Origin: Rubrivivax sp.
Lineage (GTDB): Bacteria > Pseudomonadota > Gammaproteobacteria > Burkholderiales > Burkholderiaceae_C
DNA: 52,295 bases
Reading direction: 5' to 3'
NCBI GenBank assembly: GCA_021297985.1
Contig: JAJTGU010000092.1
Location: 1-52,295, forward strand
The translations under genes and the position numbers were made by a program. Below are positions 42,397 through 50,094 of this stretch, one piece after another (the first letter of the stretch is position 1; every line of letters begins with the position of its first letter). The notes under the pieces are model-generated. The model saw only the letters and a program-made list of their open reading frames with translations, was not told the origin of the DNA and made no database searches.

Positions 42397-43640
42397 ACCA
42401 ATACCTCGACCGCCGCGGGGTGGCCGAGGAAGGCTGACGGGCTCGCGCTCGGCCCGTAGGCGCCGCTCTGGAACACCACCGCGAGGTCGCCGACATCGGC
42501 CACCGCAAGCTCCATGCGGTCGGCCAGCAGGTCCAGCGGCGTGCACAGCGGCCCGACCAGGGAGGCGCTTTCGCGCGCGGTGCCGGCATCGGCCTTGCTG
42601 ATGGCGACGGGGTAGTTCTTGCGCACGACCTGACCGAAGTTGCCCGACGCCGCCAGCTGGTGGTGCAGGCCACCGTCGCCGATCAGGAACACCTGTCCGC
42701 GCGAGACCTTGCGGTCGACGATGCGGGTGACGTAGATGCCGGCCTCGCCGACGAGATAACGCCCGAGTTCGATGACCAGGCTGGCCGCCGGCATCTCAGC
42801 CCGCGCGCGCTCGGCGATGGCGTGCAGGTTGGCCGAGATCGGCGCCAGGTCCAGCCGCTGTTCGCCCGGGAAGTACGGGATGCCGAAGCCGCCGCCCAGG
42901 TTCAGGAACTTCACCGGCCCAGGGGCCGATTCGGCCAGCTGCAGCGCCAGCGCGTAGCTCTTCTGCTGCGCCTCGCAGATCGAGTCGGCACGCAGGTTCT
43001 GCGAGCCGGCAAAGAGGTGAAAGCCCTCGAACGCCAGGCCCAGCGACGCGACCTGTGCCAGCAGACCCGGCACGACATCGACATCGACGCCGAACTGCTT
43101 GGCCCCGCCGCCCATCTTCATGCCCGAGCCCTTGAGCTCGAAGTCCGGGTTGACGCGCACGGCCACGCGGGCCGGCAGCCCCAGGGCCTGCGAGGCCTCG
43201 GCCAGGACCGGCAGCTCGCGCAGCGACTCGACATTGACCAGCACGCCCGCGGCCACCGCCTGACGGAGTTCGGTGTCGCGCTTGCCCGGTCCGGCAAAGC
43301 TGACCTCGGCCGGGTCGGCGCCGGCGTCGAGCGCGACCTTCAACTCGCCCGCCGATGCGACGTCGATGCCATCCACCAGGCCGACCATGGTCTGCACCAG
43401 TGCCGGCATCGGGTTGGCCTTCATCGCGTAGTGCAGCTTCACGCCGGCCGGCATGGCCGCCTTCAGCTCCGCTGCGCGGCGCCTCAGCAGCGACCGGTCG
43501 TAGGCAAAAAACGGCGTGCTGCCGACACGTGCGGCCAGCGCCGACAGGCGTTGTCCGCCCACGAGCAGTTCGCCGTCCTGGACCGGGAACTGGTCCATGG
43601 CGACATGCTGGGGCTTGAGATTCGGGTTCGAGACGGTCAT
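42393..43640 (-). CDS. Exosortase A-associated PLP-dependent decarboxylase
   Basis: A 415-residue fold-type III decarboxylase (Orn/DAP/Arg group 2). It has PLP Lys74 (LHYAMKANPMP), SFAGPGKRDTEL, FHLFAGSQNL, GGGFGIPYFPGEQR, ELGRYLVGEAG and GPLCTPLD with its conserved Cys. It should decarboxylate an amino acid or amino acid-like precursor; which one is unknown. Its gene lies ten bases after the AMP ligase gene, so the two probably act on linked substrates. Confidence 0.92.
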   Translation of the reverse strand: MTVSNPNLKPQHVAMDQFPVQDGELLVGGQRLSALAARVGSTPFFAYDRSLLRRRAAELKAAMPAGVKLHYAMKANPMPALVQTMVGLVDGIDVASAGELKVALDAGADPAEVSFAGPGKRDTELRQAVAAGVLVNVESLRELPVLAEASQALGLPARVAVRVNPDFELKGSGMKMGGGAKQFGVDVDVVPGLLAQVASLGLAFEGFHLFAGSQNLRADSICEAQQKSYALALQLAESAPGPVKFLNLGGGFGIPYFPGEQRLDLAPISANLHAIAERARAEMPAASLVIELGRYLVGEAGIYVTRIVDRKVSRGQVFLIGDGGLHHQLAASGNFGQVVRKNYPVAISKADAGTARESASLVGPLCTPLDLLADRMELAVADVGDLAVVFQSGAYGPSASPSAFLGHPAAVEVLV

Positions 43641-43650
43641 GCGGATGGCT

Positions 43651-45264
43651 TCAGCTGCGGGCCGCCAGGCGCTCGACAAAGGCGGTCGCGAGCAGCTTGC
43701 GGTCGATCTTGCCGTTGGGATTGCGCGGCAACGGCCCGGCCATGGCCTCGAAGCCGTGCGGCACCATGTAGGCGGGCATGCGCTGGCGGCACTCGGCCAG
43801 CAGCGAGGGCACGTCGAGTGCCGCGCTCCCGTCGGGCGCGGTGGCAATGACCTGGATCGCCTGCCCGAGCGAGGCGTGGTCGACGCCAAAGGCGACACAC
43901 TCGCCCACGAGCCGGGTGGAGTACAGCACCTCCTCGACCTCGGTCGGGCTGACGCGATAGCCCGAGGTCTTCATCATCTCGTCGCGGCGACCGACAAAGT
44001 ACAGGAAGCCCTCGGCGTCGCGGCGCACCGTGTCGCCCGAGAAGACCGCGACCTCCGGGATCTGCAGCGCCGGGTCGCGGCCGCCGACACCGGCCGGCAG
44101 GGGCTTGTAGCGCTCGGCGGTCTTTTCGGCATCGCCCCAGTAGCCCTGGCCGACCAAGGCACCGCGGTGCACCAGCTCGCCGGGCTCGTCGGCCGCGCAC
44201 TCGCTGCCATCCTCGCGCAGCACCAGGATCTCGGCGTTGGGGATGGCCTTGCCGATGCTGTCCGGGCGACGGTCGACCTCTTCGGGCGGCAGGTAGGTGC
44301 TGCGGAAGGCCTCGGTCAGGCCGTACATCAGGAAGGGCTGCGCCTTCGGGGCGCGCTCGCGCAGCGCCATCAGTGTTTCGCGCGGCATGCGGCCGCCCGT
44401 GTTCGCGAAGTAGCGCAGGGGCTCGACCATGGCCGCGGGCCAGTCGAGTGCGGCGAGCTGGATGTACAGCGGCGGCACGGCCGTGAGGCCGGTCACCTGC
44501 TCTTGTTCCATCGCCTTGAGCACGTCGCGTGGCAACAGGACGTTCAGCAGCACCACCCGCGCACCGGAGTGGAAGGCGGTCGTGAGCTGACTGAAGCCGG
44601 CGTCGAACGACAGCGGCAGCGCGGCCAGCAGCGTGTCGCCCTGGTGGTTGCCCAGGTAGCTGGCGACGCTCTTGGCACCCGCGACCATGTTGCGGTGGCT
44701 GAGCACCACGCCCTTGGGTCGACCGGTGGACCCGGAGGTGTAGAGGATGGACAGCAGGTCGGTGTCGATGACGCGGTGGCCGGCACGTGCTGGCGCGTCG
44801 AGCAGGGCGGACCAACGCGTGACGGGCAGTGGCAGATCGCCCGCTGAAGGCGCCACGCCATCGGTGACCACGACGTGACGCAGCGCCGGGCACTCGGCCA
44901 GCGTCGTGGCCAGCAGCGGCAGCCGTTCGGGCGAGGTGACCAGCACACGCACATCGCAGTCGCGCAGCACGTAGCCCACCTGCTCGGGCTTGAGCAGCGG
45001 GTTCAGCGGGACGAAAACCGTCCCGGCGGCCGCACTGCCGAAGCAGCTGACCACCATCTCGACCCGCTTTTCGAGGTAGACGGCGATCCGCTCGCCTCGG
45101 GCCAGTCCGAGGCCGAGAAAACCGGCCGCGGCGGCTCTGACGAGACCGTCAAGTTCAGCGTAGTCGCAGTGGGTCCGGCCATGGGTCAGGGCCACGGCAG
45201 CAGGGGCGCGCTCGGCAGCGCGATGCACGAGCTCGTGCAGCAGATGAGCGTCTCGCAAAGGCAT
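43651..45264 (-). CDS. Exosortase A-associated AMP-forming acyl-CoA/aryl ligase
   Basis: A 537-residue ANL-superfamily enzyme starting at ATG 45264. It has A3 motif YTSGSTGRPKG (about 175-185), YGLTEAFRS, the GDTVRRD and GRRDEMMKTSGYR motifs, and the catalytic C-terminal Lys in NPNGKIDRK. It adenylates a carboxylic or amino acid and passes it to CoA or a carrier. An acyl carrier protein is encoded divergently 183 bases away, so it may load that carrier (inference). The intergenic region holds a dyad at 45312-45330. Confidence 0.92.
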   Translation of the reverse strand: MPLRDAHLLHELVHRAAERAPAAVALTHGRTHCDYAELDGLVRAAAAGFLGLGLARGERIAVYLEKRVEMVVSCFGSAAAGTVFVPLNPLLKPEQVGYVLRDCDVRVLVTSPERLPLLATTLAECPALRHVVVTDGVAPSAGDLPLPVTRWSALLDAPARAGHRVIDTDLLSILYTSGSTGRPKGVVLSHRNMVAGAKSVASYLGNHQGDTLLAALPLSFDAGFSQLTTAFHSGARVVLLNVLLPRDVLKAMEQEQVTGLTAVPPLYIQLAALDWPAAMVEPLRYFANTGGRMPRETLMALRERAPKAQPFLMYGLTEAFRSTYLPPEEVDRRPDSIGKAIPNAEILVLREDGSECAADEPGELVHRGALVGQGYWGDAEKTAERYKPLPAGVGGRDPALQIPEVAVFSGDTVRRDAEGFLYFVGRRDEMMKTSGYRVSPTEVEEVLYSTRLVGECVAFGVDHASLGQAIQVIATAPDGSAALDVPSLLAECRQRMPAYMVPHGFEAMAGPLPRNPNGKIDRKLLATAFVERLAARS

Positions 45265-45311
45265 CGGGAAAGTATTGCATGGGGTCTTGCACCGACCCCT
45301 GCGAGGCACTG

Positions 45312-45330
45312 CGCAAGCCACGCGCTTGCG
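45312..45330. promoter_or_regulatory. Dyad between divergent ligase and ACP operons
   Basis: Perfect inverted repeat CGCAAGC-N5-GCTTGCG, 48 bases upstream of the ligase start and 118 upstream of the ACP start. Well placed to act as an operator for both operons; no known regulator is suggested by the sequence. Confidence 0.4.
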
Positions 45331-45447
45331 TGACGTTGTTGCGTCGCACCGCGGCGGCGTGGCAGCCGTGTCCCCCTTGCTGCACAGGGTGGCTCCTAGA
45401 ATTTGCGGTTTGCCTTACACGGCCGGCGCAATGCGGCCGATCACCCC

Positions 45448-45696
45448 ATGGACATCGACAAGGAAGTGCTGTTCGTTCTCGACGAGGTGTTGAGCCTGAA
45501 CGGTCGGGCCCTCGGGTTCGGACCGACCACGCATCTGCTGGGTGCCGTCCCCGAACTGGACTCGATGGCCGTGGTCTCGCTGATCGGCGCACTCGAGGAG
45601 CGACTGGGAATCGTCGTTGACGATGGCGACATCGACGGCAGCACCTTTGAGACGGTCGGCAGCCTGACCGCCTTCGTCCGCGAGCGATTGGGCTGA
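45448..45696 (+). CDS. Acyl carrier protein, exosortase A-associated
   Basis: An 82-residue ACP with the phosphopantetheine Ser39 in VPELDSMAVVSL and the usual four-helix pattern. The start at 45448 gives a normal ACP length. It is the first gene of the divergent operon and probably carries the product of the AMP ligase at 43651-45264. Hydrolase genes follow after 15 bases. Confidence 0.88.
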   Translation: MDIDKEVLFVLDEVLSLNGRALGFGPTTHLLGAVPELDSMAVVSLIGALEERLGIVVDDGDIDGSTFETVGSLTAFVRERLG

Positions 45697-45711
45697 GGCT
45701 CGGGCCCCTCG

Positions 45712-46665
45712 ATGGCCGCCTCCCCGACCGCCGCCTTGAGCGCTCCAGCCGCCGCGCGGATCGAACCCTTCTTCGCCGACTGGTCGACACTCGACCACCC
45801 GGGCAGGGGCCGCCGCTTCTGCCTGTGGCACGCGCCTGCGCTGTCGCATCCTCGCGGCTGCGTGGTGCAGGTTCACGCCCTGGCCGAGGAGATGAACAAG
45901 TGCCGTCGCATGGCGGCCCTGCAGGCCCGGGCCCTGGCCGAGAACGGTTACGCCGTGCTGCAGTTCGACCTGTTCGGCTGTGGCGACAGCGACGGCGACT
46001 TCGGCGATTCAACCTGGACGCAATGGATCCGCGACGTTCAGGTGGCGACCGACAAGGCGGCCGAGCGCTGGTCCCGGGACTGGCCGCAGCATCCGGTGCC
46101 ACGACCCGTGTTGTGGGCGCAGCGGGCCGGTGCGCTGCTGGCCAGTGCCGCGGCGGCCGATGCGGGCTTGCCCTGCGACTTCCTGTTCTGGCAGCCTTCG
46201 ACCAGCGGCAAGCTGGTCCTGCAGCAGTTGCTCAGGCTCAAGCTTGCGGCCGCGCTCGACGGCGCCCAGGCCAAGGTCCTGGGCGAGGCGTTGCGCGCCG
46301 GCATTGCGGCGGGCCAGACGACCGAGATCGCGGGTTATCGCGTTTCCGCAGACCTCGCCCGTGGCCTTGAAGCGGCGGTTCTTGCGCCCGGATCCACAGG
46401 TGTCGGGGGGGCTGCGCTGCATTGGCTGGAGACCCATTCGCGGGATCCGGCGACGCTGCTGCCGGCATCGCTTTCGAGCCTCGAACGCTGGCGGTCGGCC
46501 GGCTACGTGGTGCGTGCCGAGGCCGTGTCGGGGCCGCCGTTCTGGTCGACCGTCGAGATCACCGAAGCGCCTGAACTCGTATCGGCCAGTCTCGCGATGC
46601 TGGAAGGCCGGCCATTGCCGGCCGCACGCGCCGACGTGGCCGCATTGGCCGAGAACGCCGCATGA
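45712..46665 (+). CDS. Exosortase A-associated alpha/beta hydrolase 2
   Basis: A 317-residue alpha/beta-hydrolase-like protein. The oxyanion and strand pattern is present (VVQVHALAEEMNKCRRM; LQFDLFGCGDSDGDF). The nucleophile elbow reads LWAQRAGALL, with no Ser or Cys where GxSxG should be (about residue 137). It may therefore be inactive as a hydrolase or use another chemistry. Belongs to the hydrolase 2 family of XrtA loci. Overlaps hydrolase 1 by four bases. Confidence 0.88.
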   Translation: MAASPTAALSAPAAARIEPFFADWSTLDHPGRGRRFCLWHAPALSHPRGCVVQVHALAEEMNKCRRMAALQARALAENGYAVLQFDLFGCGDSDGDFGDSTWTQWIRDVQVATDKAAERWSRDWPQHPVPRPVLWAQRAGALLASAAAADAGLPCDFLFWQPSTSGKLVLQQLLRLKLAAALDGAQAKVLGEALRAGIAAGQTTEIAGYRVSADLARGLEAAVLAPGSTGVGGAALHWLETHSRDPATLLPASLSSLERWRSAGYVVRAEAVSGPPFWSTVEITEAPELVSASLAMLEGRPLPAARADVAALAENAA

Positions 46666-47606
46666 ACCTGGCCGACGCCCCGCAGCGGCCCGAGGCGTAC
46701 GCGGACCGGATCCCGTCGTGGCCGATCACCGAGAGCGCACGGCTCATTGCCTGCGCGGGCGAGTCGTTGGTTGGCGTGCTCGCCACTGCGGCCAACAGCG
46801 CGAGCGCAACCGCTCCGCGCCGCACCGGCATCGTGCTCGTGGTCGGGGGGCCGCAGGTTCGCACCGGGTCGCACCGGCAGTTCACGCAGATGGCGCGTGC
46901 CCTGGCTGCGGCCGGCTGGCCGAGCCTTCGGTTCGATGTCCGCGGCATGGGCGACAGCACCGGTGCAGCCCGCAGCTTCGAGGCGCTCGATGACGATCTC
47001 CATGCGGCCGTTCTGGACCTGCGTCAGGCGCATCCTGAACTCGAGCGCATCGTGTTGTTCGGCCTGTGCGACGCCGCCTCCGCGGCTCTCCTCTGGCTTC
47101 AGCGTCAGCCCGAGGCCACCCGCGCGCTGGGTGTGCAAGCGCTGGTGCTGCTGAACCCCTGGGTGCGGTCGGCGCAGACCCAGGCGGCGGCCCAGGTGCG
47201 CCACTACTACGTCGATCGCCTTCGCGACCCCGCGTTCTGGAAGAAGCTGCTCACCGGCGGCGTGGCCCTGGGCGCTGTTGCCGGCGTGTGGCGCAGTGTG
47301 CGCACGATGCTGGGCACCGGGTCACGCTCGCCTGCCGCCGGTGCGCCGTCGGGCTATGTCGAACGAATGGCCGCGGCGTGGCAGTCGTTCGACGCGCCAC
47401 TGCTGCTCGTACTCAGCGGCCAGGACTACACCGCTCGGGAGTTCGAGGAGGCCGTGCGCATCCAGCCGGCCTGGGCGGCGGCGCTGACGCGCAAGAACGT
47501 GACGGTCTGCGAGGCGCCGGCGGCCGATCACACCTTCTCCGACCCGGCCGAAGCCGCCTCGCTGGAGAAGGTCGTGCTGGCCTGGCTCCAGGGTCACTGC
47601 GTCTGA
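46662..47606 (+). CDS. Exosortase A-associated alpha/beta hydrolase 1
   Basis: A 314-residue alpha/beta hydrolase. The elbow is GLCDAAS (134-140) with Cys136 as likely nucleophile, a Cys elbow like that of dienelactone hydrolase; an acid in LVLSGQDYT and a His in ADHTFSD complete a triad. Probably a thioesterase or acyltransferase acting with the ACP and ligase products; the substrate is unknown. Paired with the elbow-defective hydrolase 2. Confidence 0.88.
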   Translation: MNLADAPQRPEAYADRIPSWPITESARLIACAGESLVGVLATAANSASATAPRRTGIVLVVGGPQVRTGSHRQFTQMARALAAAGWPSLRFDVRGMGDSTGAARSFEALDDDLHAAVLDLRQAHPELERIVLFGLCDAASAALLWLQRQPEATRALGVQALVLLNPWVRSAQTQAAAQVRHYYVDRLRDPAFWKKLLTGGVALGAVAGVWRSVRTMLGTGSRSPAAGAPSGYVERMAAAWQSFDAPLLLVLSGQDYTAREFEEAVRIQPAWAAALTRKNVTVCEAPAADHTFSDPAEAASLEKVVLAWLQGHCV

Positions 47607-47608
47607 CC

Positions 47609-48898
47609 ATGCCGTCAGTCGCCGTGGGTCCGACCCTTGTGCAGAACGGCGCCGTCCGCTCGCCGGCGGCTCAGCCGCGGGCGCCGGTCCTTGGCCTTGC
47701 AAGCCTGTTGGGGCCGCGTCGGCCGGTGGGTCTGCCCTGGTTGTTCGACCACCCCAGACGCCTGTTCACGACCAGCGGCCGCGCCGCGATCCATGGGGCG
47801 CTGCGCGCCTTGTCCCTGCCCGCGGGCAGCGTGGTCTCCCTGCCCAGCTACCACTGCCCGACCCTGGTCGCACCCGCAGCTGCCTTGGGACTGGACCTGC
47901 AGTTCCACCGCCTCGATGAATCGGGCTGGCCCGACCTTGACGCACTGGAGCAGGCCCGCCAGGCCGCTCAGGGCCGCCTGCGGGTGCTGCTGACGGCGCA
48001 TTGGTTCGGTCGCGTGAGGTCTCTGGCCCGCGAGCGCGAGTGGTGCGACCGCCATGGCGTCGTCCTGATCGAGGACTGTGCCCACGCGCTCTTTGGCCAG
48101 GCTGGCGAGCGTCCAGTCGGGTGCTGGGGTGACTACGCCACCGCCAGCCTGACCAAGTTCATGCCGGTGGCTGAAGCCGGCCTGCTGCTGGCCGCGCCCG
48201 GCCGCGAGCTGCCGACGCTGGCCCGCGCGGGGCTGCGTGCGCAGGCCAAGGCGCTGGTCGATGTGCTTGACCGGTCGCTCGCGGCTGGACGCCTGCGTGG
48301 CCTGGCCTGGCTGCGACCCGGGCACCGCCCAGGGCCACACCCGGGAGATCCGGCGGATCCGGCCGGCCGGACCGAAGTGCAGATGCCGGCCATCGCCAAC
48401 GCCGCTGCGCCCTCAGCGACCGTCACTGTCGAGCAGATGACCGCCGACTGCGATCTGGCACGGGTCGGCGACGCCTTGCCGCTGGCCAGCCAGGTCCTGG
48501 CCCTGTCGTTGCCGATGGCGCGCAGCGTGGCCCGTCGCCGCGCGGTTCTTGATCGCCTGGCGCGGGGCCTGGACGGCATTGCAGGCACCCGCGTGCTCGG
48601 GATGCCACCAGGCGAGGCACCCGCGCCCTACGTGCTGGCGTGGGCCTTCGATGAGGCCGCGGCCGCCGACACGGTCTACGCCGATGCTCGCGCAGAAGGC
48701 CTGGCGGTCTTCCGCTGGGACCGGGTCTGGCCCGGGACTCCCGTGGCCCGTGGCGACACGGGCACCCTGTGGCAGAGATGCGTGCTGCAGGTGCTGTGCC
48801 ACCAGGACCTGACGGATGCCCAGGTCGATCGCAGCGTCCAGGTGCTGCGCCATGCCGCGCGCAGTGCGCTTGCGGCCCGGTCCAGCACTGCCCCTTGA
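47609..48898 (+). CDS. DegT/DnrJ/EryC1-like aminotransferase family protein
   Basis: A 429-residue PLP-fold protein starting three bases past the hydrolase stop. It has SGRAAIHGALRAL (phosphate-binding start), LPSYHCPTLVAPAAALG, VVLIEDCAHALFG (Asp156) and ATASLTKFMPVAEAG with Lys183 in the PLP-lysine position. A Pro/Gly-rich insert (about 235-265) is unusual. It may aminate a keto sugar or have another PLP reaction; the exact substrate is unclear. Confidence 0.75.
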   Translation: MPSVAVGPTLVQNGAVRSPAAQPRAPVLGLASLLGPRRPVGLPWLFDHPRRLFTTSGRAAIHGALRALSLPAGSVVSLPSYHCPTLVAPAAALGLDLQFHRLDESGWPDLDALEQARQAAQGRLRVLLTAHWFGRVRSLAREREWCDRHGVVLIEDCAHALFGQAGERPVGCWGDYATASLTKFMPVAEAGLLLAAPGRELPTLARAGLRAQAKALVDVLDRSLAAGRLRGLAWLRPGHRPGPHPGDPADPAGRTEVQMPAIANAAAPSATVTVEQMTADCDLARVGDALPLASQVLALSLPMARSVARRRAVLDRLARGLDGIAGTRVLGMPPGEAPAPYVLAWAFDEAAAADTVYADARAEGLAVFRWDRVWPGTPVARGDTGTLWQRCVLQVLCHQDLTDAQVDRSVQVLRHAARSALAARSSTAP

Positions 48899-48917
48899 CT
48901 CCCGCCCGCCGATCCCG

Positions 48918-50075
48918 ATGACCTCCGACTCCCTGGTGACGGCACACGGCCCTTTGGGCGCGGCAGCGGTGCACTGCTCCACCCGCCCAGCTGAGCTTCC
49001 GGCCACGGCCGTGGCGCTGCTGGACACGGCACAAACCACCAGCCTGCAGCTGGGCCACGCTTGGCTGGCGCTCTTGGCCGAGACCGTCTTTCCCCATGAC
49101 GACCTGCGGTGGTACAGCCTGCATGTCGGTGCGACCCCGGAATCGGCCTGCCTGGCGGTGTTGCCCGTTCGCGTGCGGCCGGCGCCCCTGGGCCACGATG
49201 CAGAAGCCCTGGCCAACTACTACACCGCGCTGTTTTCGCCGGTCTGCGCGGCCGAACTGGACACCGATGGGGCCAGCCAGGCCCTGGCCCGATTGCTGCG
49301 GCAGTTGTCACGCGACACCCGCGGCCTGGCCCGCCTGACATTTGCGCCGATGGATCCGGCCGCGCCGGTTTATGGCGCCTTGCAGAGGGCGCTGACTCAG
49401 GCCGGCCTGCGGACGTTCACGTACTTCTGTTTCGGCAACTGGGTCTTGAAAGGTGTCGCCGACTACGCCGCCTTTCTGGCCAGCCGCGACGGGCGCGGTC
49501 GCAACCAGATCGTCAGGGTCCAGAAGCGCTTTGCCGAGGCCGGTGGCACGACGCAGATCTTCAGGCTCGCTGAGGAAGCCGAACCCGCGCTCGCGGCCTA
49601 CGAGGCGGTCTACGCGCGCAGCTGGAAGCAGGCCGAGCCGTATCCCGGGTTCATCGCGGCGCTGGTGCGCTCCAGTGCGGCACGGGGTGAGCTGCGTCTG
49701 GGCGTCGCCTGGCTCGAGGGGCAACCCATCGCGGCGCAGATCTGGCTGGTCGGCGCCGGCCGTGCCGACATCTACAAGGTGGCCTACGACGAGGCGTTCA
49801 AGAAGCACTCGCCCGGGACCGTCTTGACCGCGGTTCTGATGCGTCATGTCCTCGACGTGGATCTCGTGCGGGAGGTGGACTTCCTGGTGGGCGACGACGG
49901 CTACAAGAAGGAGTGGATGAGCGAGCGGCGCGAGCGCTGGGGCCTGGTGGCCTATCGGCCGGCCACGCCACGCGGCTTGTGGCTCTGGCTGGTGGAAGCC
50001 CTGGGGCGACGCGTCAAGCCCTGGGTCGTGCGCTGGCGCGCCCGCCGCGCCGCGCAGGCGCCGAAATCGGCCTGA
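48918..50075 (+). CDS. GNAT/FemAB-like acetyltransferase (BioF2-like)
   Basis: A 385-residue acyltransferase of the GNAT/FemAB type, starting at ATG 48918. It has ASRDGRGRNQIVRVQKRF, YEAVYARSWKQAEPYPGF and a C-terminal block YKVAYDEAFKKHSPGTVL with VDFLVGDDGYKKEW, typical of GNAT-domain proteins in EPS clusters. A second such protein besides 18632-19669. Could transfer the ACP-borne group to the polymer (inference). Confidence 0.82.
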   Translation: MTSDSLVTAHGPLGAAAVHCSTRPAELPATAVALLDTAQTTSLQLGHAWLALLAETVFPHDDLRWYSLHVGATPESACLAVLPVRVRPAPLGHDAEALANYYTALFSPVCAAELDTDGASQALARLLRQLSRDTRGLARLTFAPMDPAAPVYGALQRALTQAGLRTFTYFCFGNWVLKGVADYAAFLASRDGRGRNQIVRVQKRFAEAGGTTQIFRLAEEAEPALAAYEAVYARSWKQAEPYPGFIAALVRSSAARGELRLGVAWLEGQPIAAQIWLVGAGRADIYKVAYDEAFKKHSPGTVLTAVLMRHVLDVDLVREVDFLVGDDGYKKEWMSERRERWGLVAYRPATPRGLWLWLVEALGRRVKPWVVRWRARRAAQAPKSA

Positions 50076-50094
50076 CGGCCTGGAGCCGACTGCC

